Below are positions 16,167 to 24,593 of a stretch of DNA of 64,000 nt, piece after piece. Position 1 is the first letter of the stretch, and the number at the start of each line of letters is the position of its first letter. The notes beneath the pieces are model-generated. The model did not search any database and had not been told where the DNA came from. It worked only from the letters and a program-made list of their open reading frames with translations. A program made the translations under genes and the position numbers. Source of the stretch: Hymenobacter monticola (GTDB lineage Bacteria; Bacteroidota; Bacteroidia; Cytophagales; Hymenobacteraceae); contig NZ_CP094534.1 of the NCBI RefSeq assembly GCF_022811645.1, positions 2,790,001 to 2,854,000 on the forward strand, read 5' to 3'.

Positions 16167-17855
16167 ATGCCCAATCAATCTGTGAAACACTTGCTGCTGG
16201 CTGCAACGCTGCTGCTGCTGTTTCGGCCCGCGCCCGCCCAAATCACGGCGCCGAAAGCTGCCCAACCCCCTGTGCCCGACCTCATCCTCACCGGCGGCAA
16301 AATCTTCACCGCTGACCCCGCCAAGCCTTACGCCCAGGCCCTGGCCGTGCGTGGCGACCGGATACTGGCCGTGGGCAGCACTGCCGAAGTCAGCAAACTG
16401 GCCGGCCCCCGCACGCGCCGCCTCGACCTGCGCGGCCGCACCGTGGTGCCGGGCATCAACGATGCGCACACGCACCTGCCACCGGGCCACCCGCTGGGGC
16501 ATTTTTTCGATTTCCCGAAGGCAGAGATGATTGCTGGACCCAGCCCGGCCCAGGTGCTCGATACCCTGGCCGCGCTGGCCCGCCGCGTGCCGCCCGGCAC
16601 CTGGCTGGAAGGGGAAGTGGGCTTGGCCGTGCTGAAAAGCCCGCAAGTGCGGCGGGCCGAGCTGGACCGCGTGGCCCCCAACCACCCGGTGCTATTGCGC
16701 ACGCCCTGGGGCCACGGCAGCGTGGTAAACTCCGCGGCCCTGAAGCTGTTGCGCCTCAGCGACACGGATGCGACGCCACTAGGCGGTAACATGGAGCGCC
16801 AGCCCAATGGCGGGCCCCTAACCGGCCTGCTCACCGAATACGCCGACTGGACGCCCCGCCAGGCCCTCCACGGCCAGTTGCCCGATGCCACCTGGACGCG
16901 CCTGCTCAAAAGTTACGGCGACGAATGTCTGCGCTTTGGCATCACCAGCGTGCAGGACATGGCCGACGCCTTGCCACCCGCGCAGATGGAGCGCGTGGTG
17001 CGCGCCGCGGGCCTGCCCATTCGCCACCGCATCATGCCCTTCCCCATGACGACCCCGCGGGGCATCAACCACCAGGAATGGACCCGTGTGAACAAGAACC
17101 CGGCGCCGCTGGCGCGCGTGGAGGGCGTGAAGTACATCCTCGACGCCACGCCGCTGGAGGGCGGTGCACTCATGCGCCACGCTTACCCGGGGCGCCCGGG
17201 TTGGTACGGCCGTCTGAACTTCCCGGTCGATACTGTGCGCCTGATACTACGCACTGCATTCCGCAGCTCGCAGCCGCTGATGCTGCACATCTCCGGCGAT
17301 AGCACCGCCAGCCTCGTACTCCGCTTGATGAGTGAGCTGGGCGATGACGCCACCTGGCGCAAGAAACGCGTCCGCTTCGAGCACGGCGCTGGCGTGGCCG
17401 CCGACCTGCAGCCTCGGGCCCAGGCGCTAGGGGTGGTTATCGTGCAAAACCCTTCGCACTTCATCAACGCCGCGCTCGACCCGCAGCACGGCGCGCCAGC
17501 TGCTTTGCACGGCTCTTTTCGCTCGTTGCTGGAAAGCGGCATTCCCTTCGCGCTGGGCTCCGATGGCCCATCCAACCCTTACCTGAACATCTTGTTTGCC
17601 TGCACCCTGGCCGACCCCAAAGAAGCCCTGACCCGCGAGCAGGCCGTGCGTGCCTACACGGCTGGCGCCTCTTACGCCGAGTTTCAAGAGCAGCAGAAAG
17701 GCACGCTGGCGCCCGGCAAGCTGGCTGATTTGGCGGTGCTCTCTCAGGATATTTTCACGGTGCCGCTGCCGGCCCTGCCCGGCACTGTGAGCGAGCTGAC
17801 GATGGTAGGCGGCAAGGTGGTATATGAGGCCGTGCCGGTTGCTAAAAAGCGGTAG
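16167..17855 (+). CDS. Exported amidohydrolase (YtcJ type)
   Basis: A 562-residue protein with a signal peptide (HLLLAATLLLLFRPAPAQ). The mature enzyme has the amidohydrolase family 3 layout: DLILTGGKIFTADPAKPYAQALAV, the HTH metal motif in NDAHTHLPPG, WGHGSVVNSAALKL, MLHISGD, RFEHGAG and ALGSDGPSNPYLN, with a C-terminal GTLAPGKLADLAVLSQD. The substrate is unknown; this group is broad and includes many uncharacterised periplasmic hydrolases. It may belong to the purine locus because it follows it on the same strand, but a hairpin separates it. Confidence 0.85.
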   Translation: MPNQSVKHLLLAATLLLLFRPAPAQITAPKAAQPPVPDLILTGGKIFTADPAKPYAQALAVRGDRILAVGSTAEVSKLAGPRTRRLDLRGRTVVPGINDAHTHLPPGHPLGHFFDFPKAEMIAGPSPAQVLDTLAALARRVPPGTWLEGEVGLAVLKSPQVRRAELDRVAPNHPVLLRTPWGHGSVVNSAALKLLRLSDTDATPLGGNMERQPNGGPLTGLLTEYADWTPRQALHGQLPDATWTRLLKSYGDECLRFGITSVQDMADALPPAQMERVVRAAGLPIRHRIMPFPMTTPRGINHQEWTRVNKNPAPLARVEGVKYILDATPLEGGALMRHAYPGRPGWYGRLNFPVDTVRLILRTAFRSSQPLMLHISGDSTASLVLRLMSELGDDATWRKKRVRFEHGAGVAADLQPRAQALGVVIVQNPSHFINAALDPQHGAPAALHGSFRSLLESGIPFALGSDGPSNPYLNILFACTLADPKEALTREQAVRAYTAGASYAEFQEQQKGTLAPGKLADLAVLSQDIFTVPLPALPGTVSELTMVGGKVVYEAVPVAKKR

Positions 17856-17930
17856 AGCTTGGTTATGAGCCAGGTATTAATGCCTTGCCCGACTCCATTG
17901 CCGCTTTTGCTTGGTGGTTTTTAGCATAAG

Positions 17931-17956
17931 AAAGCCGGCTCAAGTGAACCGGCTTT
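17931..17956. terminator. Bidirectional terminator
   Basis: AAAGCCGG and CCGGCTTT flank a ten-base loop, between the converging amidohydrolase and SDR genes. Confidence 0.8.
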
Positions 17957-17989
17957 CGGGAATACTTACGCGACAGCAAGTGGGCTAAA

Positions 17990-18748
17990 TTACAGCTGGG
18001 CCGCGCCGCCGTCCACAAACAGCTCAATGCCCGTCACGAAGCTGCTGTCGTCGGAGGCCAGGAACACCAAGGCTTTCCCAACTTCATCGGGGAGGCCCAG
18101 GCGGCCCAGCGGCACGGTGGTGGCCAGGTAAGCCTTGATTTGCTCGGCCTGGGTTTCATCGGCGCCCAGTCCGCTGAGGCCGGGGGTATCGATGGGACCG
18201 GGGCTGATGGCGTTGACGCGAATCTTGCGGTCTTTTAAATCGGCCGTCCAGCTGCGGGCGAAGGAGCGCACGGCGGCCTTGGAAGCGCCATATACGCTGA
18301 AGTTGGCCACGCCTTGCGAGCCGGCGGTGGAAGACATCAGGATAACCGACGCGCCGTCGCGCAGCAGGGGCAGGGCCGTTTGCACGGTAAAAAGGGTGGC
18401 TTTGACGTTCCGGCCGAACGTGTCGTCGAAGTGGGCTTCGGTGATGCCGCCCAGCGGGGCAAATTCGCCGCCGCCGGCATTGGTGAATAGCACATCGAGA
18501 TGGCCTTTTTCGGCTTTAATCGTGGCAAAGAGCTGGTCGAGGTCGGCCTGGCTGGTGACGTCGCTGCGGATGCCGCGGGCGTTGGCCCCCAGCTGTTGCA
18601 CGGCGGCATCCAACTCGGCCTGGCGCCGGCCGGTGATGAAAACAAAGGCGCCTTCGGCCACAAAGCGCTGGGCCGCGCCGAGGCCAATGCCTGCAGTACC
18701 GCCCGTAATGAGGGCCACTTTGCCAGCTAATTTCAAGTTGTTGCTCAT
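17990..18748 (-). CDS. Short-chain dehydrogenase/reductase
   Basis: A 252-residue classical SDR. The NAD(P) site is [12 protein letters not shown] near residue 17, followed by TNAGGGEF. The catalytic set is Ser in LMSSTAG and YxxxK in YGASK, and the C-terminal [17 protein letters not shown] is standard. The Arg in TGRRQ at the end of beta-2 suggests NADP. The substrate is unknown. A promoter-like GACCTTTG and a perfect TTGAC-N4-GTCAA palindrome lie upstream, near a Crp/Fnr-type regulator gene transcribed the same way. Confidence 0.92.
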   Translation of the reverse strand: MSNNLKLAGKVALITGGTAGIGLGAAQRFVAEGAFVFITGRRQAELDAAVQQLGANARGIRSDVTSQADLDQLFATIKAEKGHLDVLFTNAGGGEFAPLGGITEAHFDDTFGRNVKATLFTVQTALPLLRDGASVILMSSTAGSQGVANFSVYGASKAAVRSFARSWTADLKDRKIRVNAISPGPIDTPGLSGLGADETQAEQIKAYLATTVPLGRLGLPDEVGKALVFLASDDSSFVTGIELFVDGGAAQL

Positions 18749-18852
18749 GACAATGAGATAATGAATGGGGATGAATTTGGTGGAACCGCAAGGCGTATTT
18801 CGCCCGCTTTGGCAGCGAAGTGGAGCCGTCTGGCTGTCTTCATCTACCGGTA

Positions 18853-18897
18853 CAAAGGTCCCGCCGGGCTCACCCTGGCTCCATTGACATTTGTCAA
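18853..18897 (-). promoter_or_regulatory. SDR promoter with FNR-like operator
   Basis: 18884-18897 is the perfect palindrome TTGACATTTGTCAA, close to the FNR consensus TTGAT-N4-ATCAA. On the minus strand GACCTTTG at 18860-18853 matches seven of eight bases of the -7 motif. The operator centre is then roughly 41 bases from the expected start, the usual place for a class II activator. This is inferred from sequence only. Confidence 0.55.
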
Positions 18898-18969
18898 AAA
18901 AATGCGTTGATAAATAGCAATAACGTCCGAATAAAGCGTTGATTCAACAAGCCTTCTATGTATGGGCTC

Positions 18970-19542
18970 CTACGCAATATGCCGGCGAATGCGGCTTAGG
19001 GTTTCGGTAGTCATGCCCAAGTAGGAGGCCACCATGTGCTGCGGAATGCGCAGGGCAAAGGCCGGATACTGCTGCAGAAAGGCGCGGTATTTCTCCTCGG
19101 CCGAGTAGCTAATGGCCGCCTGGATGCGGGTTTGGGCGGTTAGAAAACTGCGGTGCAGAATGTCGTTGACTAGCTCATTCAACGTGGGAATTTCCTGGCG
19201 CAGCTGCTTAAACTGCTCATCCTTAATGAGCACAACGGTTGAATCCTCCACGGTCTCAATATTATAGCCCGATGGCTGGCCGGACGTCAGGCTCTGCCGG
19301 TCGCCGGTCCACCAGTTTTCTACCGCGAAGTTGAGTGTGTGCTCGGCGCCTTTGGCATCGACGGTGTAGGTGCGCAAGCAGCCGCTGGCCACGAAGGCGT
19401 TGTAAGCCCACACCTCGCCTGCCTGCAACAAAAACTGCCGCTTTCGTAATCGACGGACGACGCTAACGGCTTCGATTTGCTGCAGCTCACTCGCCGCAAA
19501 GGCCGCCTTGCTCAACAGGTACTTTTCAAACAAGTCAAACAT
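18970..19542 (-). CDS. Crp/Fnr family transcription regulator
   Basis: A 190-residue protein starting MFDLFEKYLLSKAAF. The N-terminal cyclic-nucleotide-binding-like barrel has FLLQAGEVWAYNAFVASGCLRTYTVDAKG and EDSTVVLIKDEQF. A long dimer helix follows, then a short helix-turn-helix (IPQHMVASYLGMTTETLSRIRR) at the end. There is no FNR-type cysteine cluster, and such short Bacteroidota members usually do not bind cAMP. An upstream ATG at 19683 would add 47 residues without family support. It may control the SDR gene downstream through the palindrome at 18884. Confidence 0.87.
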   Translation of the reverse strand: MFDLFEKYLLSKAAFAASELQQIEAVSVVRRLRKRQFLLQAGEVWAYNAFVASGCLRTYTVDAKGAEHTLNFAVENWWTGDRQSLTSGQPSGYNIETVEDSTVVLIKDEQFKQLRQEIPTLNELVNDILHRSFLTAQTRIQAAISYSAEEKYRAFLQQYPAFALRIPQHMVASYLGMTTETLSRIRRHIA

Positions 19543-19749
19543 CTGCGCAGAGGCTAAAGGGCTATTCTGCGCAAATAAAACGCTTTTTGAGGGTGCTGGC
19601 GCGAACCAGCCGCTCCGGCCCTGCCCGGCCCCTACCCGAACGGAGTAGTCGAGCCCGGCCAATCCGACATACTGGTCGGCCATTCCTCGACGGATATGTT
19701 TTCATGAAACGCGAAGCCCTGGGAAAGGGGAGCCGGGTTGCTTTCAAGC

Positions 19750-19784
19750 AGAAGAGCCCATTACGTTCAGTAATGGGCTCTTCT
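19750..19784. terminator. Strong bidirectional terminator
   Basis: AGAAGAGCCCATTA and TAATGGGCTCTTCT form a perfect 14-bp stem with a seven-base loop. It lies downstream of the membrane protein gene at 19840-20397. Confidence 0.85.
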
Positions 19785-19839
19785 GGTTTATTCCCGTTTC
19801 GCTTACTGGCCAGCAAAGCAGGTAATGGACGCCTTCGGG

Positions 19840-20397
19840 CTACAGCCAGGCGGCGCTCAGGGCGTACGACACGGCCATGACCCCCGAGAAGACGGCGCTG
19901 GCCATGAAGCGCCGGCTGGTAGCCACGCGGTTCTGAATGTAGTAATTGGCCGCCAGCGAAACCGGGGCGTTCAGCAGGAAGGAGCGGCCAGCCACGGGCA
20001 GCAGCGCCAGCGACAGCGTTTCGGCCGCGCCCCCAAACACGCCCAGAAACACGTAGTGCCGGGCAATCCAGAGCGGGTTGAAATAGAGCAGGGTGAGGAC
20101 TGCGCGGCTGGTTTTGCGCAGCTGGCCGCTGCTGGGGCGCACCGGCACCCGCGCATCGAGCCAGCGGAAGAAGGCCGGCACCTCCGTAGAGTAGAGCAGG
20201 CCGCCCACCAGGGCCATGCCCAGCAGCCGCAGCCAGCTAAACTGCTGGAGCAGCAGCGCGGCGGCCGTGTCGCCAGCCGCATAAATCAGGAAGCCCTGCA
20301 CGTGGGTGCGGAGGGGAAGGGAGCGGGTAAGCAGCAAGAAGAGGAGGAGTTCGTAAAAATCGGGGTGCAAAATTACGAAAACCCTTTCCGGCGTCAT
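19840..20397 (-). CDS. Hypothetical integral membrane protein
   Basis: A 185-residue protein with about four hydrophobic stretches: FYELLLFLLLTRSLPL, AAGDTAAALLLQQFSWLRLLGMALVGGLLYS, AVLTLLYFNPLWIARHYVFLGVFGGAAETLSLALLPVAG, and MASAVFSGVMAVSYALSAAWL. I do not recognise a family. Conserved-looking polar residues (RTHVQGF, NPLWIARH, RSFLLNAPVSLAANYYIQNR) may be functional. It is monocistronic with a strong terminator downstream. Confidence 0.65.
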   Translation of the reverse strand: MTPERVFVILHPDFYELLLFLLLTRSLPLRTHVQGFLIYAAGDTAAALLLQQFSWLRLLGMALVGGLLYSTEVPAFFRWLDARVPVRPSSGQLRKTSRAVLTLLYFNPLWIARHYVFLGVFGGAAETLSLALLPVAGRSFLLNAPVSLAANYYIQNRVATSRRFMASAVFSGVMAVSYALSAAWL

Positions 20398-20521
20398 AGG
20401 TGCGGCGAAAGAAACCGGCGGGCGGCGCTGGGAAGTCCGCGCCGGCCCAACTCCTGCCCCAAAGCCCTGCGCTGCGGTAGAAACGCAAAGCGGCCGAAGC
20501 TACGGGAGCTTCAGCCTCTTT

Positions 20522-20908
20522 TTATGCATTTGGCCAGATGTAGCCTCTGACTTTAAAGATGCCGTCGATTTCTTCAAACGGTATGGATTGGCCTATTAAT
20601 GCTGCTCTAAGCCATTCTGTAAAATCAGTCTGCTTGTCGTCAATTAGCCGGCCCACATAGTCTTTGCGGATAGGGCTCAATTCCATCCAATCAATCCATT
20701 TTGTCTCACCAGATTTCACCCATTCCCAATCCAGAAAAGTGAAGCCAGCCGGCTCTACTTTGTCAAGCAAATGTTTTTCTCGCACTTGTGGCTCGAAATC
20801 TGGATTTGAAGTCATCGCTGTTGCGAGTTTTCGCCACTTCGTTTTATTCATGGCTGATGCAAGCTGATTTGCATTGATGTAATCAGCAACAGGGTCTGTA
20901 TCATTCAT
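20522..20908 (-). CDS. Small hypothetical protein (DUF6678-like)
   Basis: A 128-residue soluble acidic protein rich in Trp (KTKWRKLATAM, FTFLDWEWVKSGETKWIDWMEL). The pattern NKTKWRKL, FLDWEWV and FTEWLRAALIGQSIPFEE resembles the DUF6678 family, often found in toxin immunity or hypervariable loci; I hold this loosely. GC content is clearly lower than the surroundings, like the neighbouring STAS gene, so the pair may be a recent arrival. Confidence 0.55.
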   Translation of the reverse strand: MNDTDPVADYINANQLASAMNKTKWRKLATAMTSNPDFEPQVREKHLLDKVEPAGFTFLDWEWVKSGETKWIDWMELSPIRKDYVGRLIDDKQTDFTEWLRAALIGQSIPFEEIDGIFKVRGYIWPNA

Positions 20909-20986
20909 GTTTATTGAATTTTCATGAAATTAATTGCCTGTTGTTCAGCTTTAAAACTTGCGACGAATACACTATCTGAATAATTA

Positions 20987-21397
20987 TTATCTGTAGTGAT
21001 TTAAGTCATTGCTTATTTTTAGGAAGTCAAGTGCTTCATCTATAGAATTGAAATTGACCAATTCTCCAAATGCTTCTTTAGGGTCAATTATTTCAAATAT
21101 CGTCATTATTTCAGGCTTGAGGCCACAAAAAACCAAGTTGTAAGGGCTTTGATTCGCCAGCTTTTCCTTGAGCATTAAAATCTCCGAACCCATTACATTG
21201 ATAGAAGTCAATTCACCAATATCGACGATGATATTGGTCGCTTTTTTAATGGCTTCAGAATAATAAAGCGTCATTATTTCGGAGAGTTTTTCTATGTCAT
21301 AATCCTTCCCAATCGAAAGAATAATGACATTGCCTCTCCATTCAATGGACGATTTACGGGGCGAAGGCAGCAGCCACTCTGTTAACCAGTGCCACAT
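20987..21397 (-). CDS. STAS domain protein
   Basis: A 136-residue protein. After a short N-terminus, NVIILSIGKDYDIEKLSEI, NIIVDIGELTSINVMGSEILMLKEKLAN and YNLVFCGLKPEIMTIFEII follow the STAS fold of anti-anti-sigma factors. The position usually taken by the phosphorylated Ser is in the ELTSINVMGSE loop, so partner control by a kinase is possible. It is low in GC and lies eight bases after the xdhB stop. Its role with xanthine dehydrogenase, if any, is unknown. Confidence 0.75.
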   Translation of the reverse strand: MWHWLTEWLLPSPRKSSIEWRGNVIILSIGKDYDIEKLSEIMTLYYSEAIKKATNIIVDIGELTSINVMGSEILMLKEKLANQSPYNLVFCGLKPEIMTIFEIIDPKEAFGELVNFNSIDEALDFLKISNDLNHYR

Positions 21398-21405
21398 TAG
21401 GCTGG

Positions 21406-23697
21406 TTAATTAACAGATGCCACCGCAGGCGTGGGTTTGTGAGAAAACTCCGGATACAAGCTTACCAGCACCTTTTCCGGGGTGAGGGGCGCGGAAAACG
21501 GCAGCGCGGTGTGGCCCTGGAAGGCCCGCACCGCGTCGCGCAGGGCGAAGTAGGTGCCGATGCCGTACATGAGCGGCGGCTCGCCCACGGCCTTGGAGCG
21601 CAGGATGGCGTTGGGGTGTCCCGGCGTGTCGAGGAAATGCACGTCGAGCACCTTGGGCGCGGCGTAGATGTCGGGTATCTTGTAGCTGTTCAGGGAGTTG
21701 CTGAGCAGGCGGCCTTCGACGTTGTAGGCCACTTCCTCCATCGTCATCCAGCCGATGCCCTGCACCGCGCCGCCCTCAATCTGGCCGCGGTCGATGATTT
21801 CGTTGAAGCTCTGGCCGAAATCGTGGGCAATTTGCAGGGCGTCCACGGTGTAGGTGCCGCGCAGGCAGTCGACGGTGACGGTGGTGAGGGCCGTGCCGTA
21901 CACGTGGTAGGCGAAGGGGTGGCCCTGGTTCACGGTGGCGTCGAAATGCAGGCCGGGCGTGGCGTAGTGGGCGTTTTCGGTGAGGGCCACGCGCTTCCAG
22001 AAGGCCGATGATACCAGCTTTTCCCAGTTGGTTTCGGCGGGCACGCCGGCCGCCAACACCTGCTCGTCGCGGATTTCGAGGCCCTCGTAGTTGAGCGTGT
22101 ACTCGGTGCTGGCGTGCTGGAGCAGGCGCTCGCGCAGGGCGCGGCAGGCCATTTCGGTGGCCTTGCCGTTGAGGTCGGCGGTGGCGCTGGCGGCGCTGGG
22201 GGAGGTGTTGGCCACGCGCGTCGTGTTGGTGGTTTCCACCTTGATGCGGTTCACCGAAATGCCCAGCGTGCGGGCCGCCACCAGCGCAATCTTGGTGTTC
22301 ACGCCCTGGCCCATTTCCACCGCGCCCGTGCTGATGCCCACCGAGCCGTCGGAGTAGATGTGCACCAACGCCCGCGTCTGGTTCATGGGTGTTTTGGTGA
22401 AGCTGATGCCGAAGCAGATGGGCATCACCGCGAAGCCTTTTTTGCGGAGCTTGTGGGTGTGGTTGAACTGCGCGACTTCGGCCCGAATGGCCGCCAGGTC
22501 GAACGTGCGGGCGGCCGTGTCCCAGGCCTGCTCGGCGTGGCAGCCCTCGGCCGCCTGCCGGTACGAAAACTGGTCGCCCTCGCGCAGCAGGTTTTTGCGC
22601 TGCAGCTCGTGGGTGGGCACGCCCAGCTCCTCGGCCGCTTTGGCCAGGGCCGACTCAATCACGAACATGCCCTGCGGCCCGCCAAAGCCCCGGAAGGCCG
22701 TGTTGGGCGGCAGGTTGGTGCGGCACGAAAAGGCCGTGGCCGTCACATTGGGCACGAAATAAGCGTTGGTGGCGTGGAAGAGCGTGCGCTCCATCACGGC
22801 CGGCGAGAGGTCGGCCGCCGCGCCCGCGTTCTGGAAAAACTGCACCTCGTAGGCCACGATTTTCAGGTCGTGGTCGAAGCCGATTTTGAAATCGGACGAG
22901 TAGGGGTGGCGCTTGCCGGTCATGCGCATGTCGGCCATGCGGTCGAGCACCAGCTTCACCGGCTTTTTGGTGATGAAGGCGCCCAGCGCGGCCAGAGCGC
23001 CCCAAGGCGTGGCCTGGTCTTCCTTGCCGCCGAAACCGCCGCCGAGGCGCGTCACGTCCACTTCTACCTGGTGCATGCCCAGGCCCAGCACCACGGCCGT
23101 GTGGCGCTGCACGGCCGTGGGGCCCTGCGTGGAGGAAATCATGCGCACGCCGCCCATCTCCGTCGGGAAAGCGTAGGCGCCCTGCGTTTCGATGTACAAA
23201 TGCTCCTGCCCGCCGTTCTCGGCCACCCCCTCGAACACGTGCGCGCACGCCGCCCAGGCCGCCGCCGAATCACCGAGGCGGAAGGTGCGCGGCGGCACGA
23301 TGAACTCGCCCTGCGCGGCGGCCACGCGCGGGTCGGTGATGATGGGCAGCGGGTCGATTTCGGCCTTGATGAGCTTGAGGGCGGCGTGGGCCTGCGCCTC
23401 GGTGCGGGCCAGCACCAGCGCCACCGGCTGCCCCCGGAAATGCACGTGCCCCTCGGCCAGCAGCGGCTCATCGGGCACGATGCCACCAATCTGGTTTTCG
23501 CCGGGAATGTCGGCCGCCGTGAGCACGCGCGCCACACCCGGTGCCGCCAGCGCCGCGCTGAAATCGAGGCGGCAGAGCACGCCGTGGGCCATCGGGCTTT
23601 CAAACACGGCCGCGTACAGGGTGCCTTGCTGCACGGGCACGTCGTCGAGGTACTGCGATTCGCCGCGCACGTGGCGGTGGGGGTCGAGGTGGTTCAT
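21406..23697 (-). CDS. xdhB: Xanthine dehydrogenase, molybdenum subunit
   Basis: A 763-residue protein of the xanthine oxidase molybdenum-binding family. HVRGESQYLDDVPVQQGTLYA opens the N-terminal domain. RLGGGFGGKEDQATPWG, the FRGFGGPQGMFVIE loop and EMGQGVNTKIAL bind molybdopterin. AVGEPPLMYGIGTYFALRDA near the C-terminus holds the catalytic Glu. It hydroxylates hypoxanthine and xanthine to urate, passing electrons to the Fe-S and FAD subunit. Here it is split from that subunit gene (xdhA) by a Hint gene and a palindromic element, which is unusual. Confidence 0.95.
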   Translation of the reverse strand: MNHLDPHRHVRGESQYLDDVPVQQGTLYAAVFESPMAHGVLCRLDFSAALAAPGVARVLTAADIPGENQIGGIVPDEPLLAEGHVHFRGQPVALVLARTEAQAHAALKLIKAEIDPLPIITDPRVAAAQGEFIVPPRTFRLGDSAAAWAACAHVFEGVAENGGQEHLYIETQGAYAFPTEMGGVRMISSTQGPTAVQRHTAVVLGLGMHQVEVDVTRLGGGFGGKEDQATPWGALAALGAFITKKPVKLVLDRMADMRMTGKRHPYSSDFKIGFDHDLKIVAYEVQFFQNAGAAADLSPAVMERTLFHATNAYFVPNVTATAFSCRTNLPPNTAFRGFGGPQGMFVIESALAKAAEELGVPTHELQRKNLLREGDQFSYRQAAEGCHAEQAWDTAARTFDLAAIRAEVAQFNHTHKLRKKGFAVMPICFGISFTKTPMNQTRALVHIYSDGSVGISTGAVEMGQGVNTKIALVAARTLGISVNRIKVETTNTTRVANTSPSAASATADLNGKATEMACRALRERLLQHASTEYTLNYEGLEIRDEQVLAAGVPAETNWEKLVSSAFWKRVALTENAHYATPGLHFDATVNQGHPFAYHVYGTALTTVTVDCLRGTYTVDALQIAHDFGQSFNEIIDRGQIEGGAVQGIGWMTMEEVAYNVEGRLLSNSLNSYKIPDIYAAPKVLDVHFLDTPGHPNAILRSKAVGEPPLMYGIGTYFALRDAVRAFQGHTALPFSAPLTPEKVLVSLYPEFSHKPTPAVASVN

Positions 23698-23712
23698 GGT
23701 CGTTCTGGCGGG

Positions 23713-23859
23713 ACCTCACCCCCTGACCCCCCCTCCAAAAAAGAGGGGGCACCGGTTCGTGAGGACTATTCTAATTATTGGGCTTCCTAAATAAAGAACA
23801 CTGAATTCGGAGCAAACCCGGTGCCCCCTCCTTTTTGGAGAGGGGGTCAGGGGGTGAGG
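23713..23859. repeat. CT/AG-rich palindromic element, family E copy 2
   Basis: Left arm from 23713 (CCTCACCCCCTGACC...) and right arm ending at 23859 (...GGTCAGGGGGTGAGG) are imperfect complements around an AT-rich centre. GAGGGGGCACCGGTT and AACCCGGTGCCCCCTC show the inner pairing. The right arm overlaps the last codons and stop of the Hint gene. Confidence 0.9.
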
Positions 23860-24590
23860 TTGACGCGGAGGGCGACCTTGCTTTTATCTCCTTCGACTCC
23901 TACAGCCAGTCCGTTTGCGAAAAATAGGCTGCCCCGGCTCAACCGGGTGATGGTATAAGTGGTGACTCCGCACGCTGTCAGCGCGGTGACATTGCGTAGA
24001 GTTGCTGGGATAAGCCGGCCCGACCCGCTGAAAGCCAAGCAGCTGTCGCCGGGGCGCAGAAGCAGAGCCGCCCCGTAGGCGTACCGCGCCATGGTCAATT
24101 CCGGCGCCAACGAAGCCCAGCCACCGTTGTTCACCCAAAACGGATGGTCAGCCGTTGCCGTCACGGTTCGGCCATCGGCGAATGCGAGGCGGCGTAGCGA
24201 GTCGTGAACGACGGTGGCAAGGGCTTCCACCTGCACGGTGTCAAGGACGTCCGTTGCCGGGTTCCAACTCAGCACCGCTTGCCCCACGCGCAACTCCTTG
24301 ATGGTGCACGTGGTGCCACCAGGCAAGCTGATGCGGGTATCGGCTGGAAAACAGCATCCTCCTATCCGCAATTCTGCACGGCTCTTTTTAGCCAATCGAA
24401 GGGGCGTCACTTTTTCAACTGCCTTTCCAATGGGGCGGGTACGCCGGTTTACCCAGCGGCCAAATTTTCCTGGAGGCTGATTAGCTGCGGCGGCTACTTC
24501 AGCCTCGCACGGCGCAACAGCGGCCTGCAATGATTCCTGTAGCAGTGAGCTGCTCAGCGCAAGGGGTATAAGTAATGATTTCACAGCCAT
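23847..24590 (-). CDS. Exported stand-alone Hint-domain protein
   Basis: A 247-residue protein with a signal-like N-terminus (MAVKSLLIPLALSSSLL) and a basic middle. A Hint domain follows: CFPADTRISLPGG begins with the expected Cys, KELRVGQAVLSWN follows, block B is TADHPFWV, and the end is YTITRLSRGSLFFANGLAVG. The usual final His-Asn (VHN) is missing; the frame continues VGVEG and stops inside a palindromic repeat. Hint domains self-cleave, but without the terminal Asn splicing is not expected. The start follows the xdhA stop by three bases, so it is cotranscribed. No toxin or other cargo domain is attached. Its purpose is unknown. Confidence 0.8.
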   Translation of the reverse strand: MAVKSLLIPLALSSSLLQESLQAAVAPCEAEVAAAANQPPGKFGRWVNRRTRPIGKAVEKVTPLRLAKKSRAELRIGGCCFPADTRISLPGGTTCTIKELRVGQAVLSWNPATDVLDTVQVEALATVVHDSLRRLAFADGRTVTATADHPFWVNNGGWASLAPELTMARYAYGAALLLRPGDSCLAFSGSGRLIPATLRNVTALTACGVTTYTITRLSRGSLFFANGLAVGVEGDKSKVALRVNLTP

Positions 24591-24593
24591 AAA

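Noticed and set aside
14598..16685. Minus-strand frame of 695 codons opposite DUF6986 and the amidohydrolase
   Set aside because: Composition (His, Gly, Arg, Ala) is typical of antisense frames and it crosses a gene boundary and hairpin.
22114..23790. Plus-strand frame of 558 codons opposite xdhB
   Set aside because: It is antisense to a well-matched xanthine dehydrogenase and runs into a palindromic repeat.
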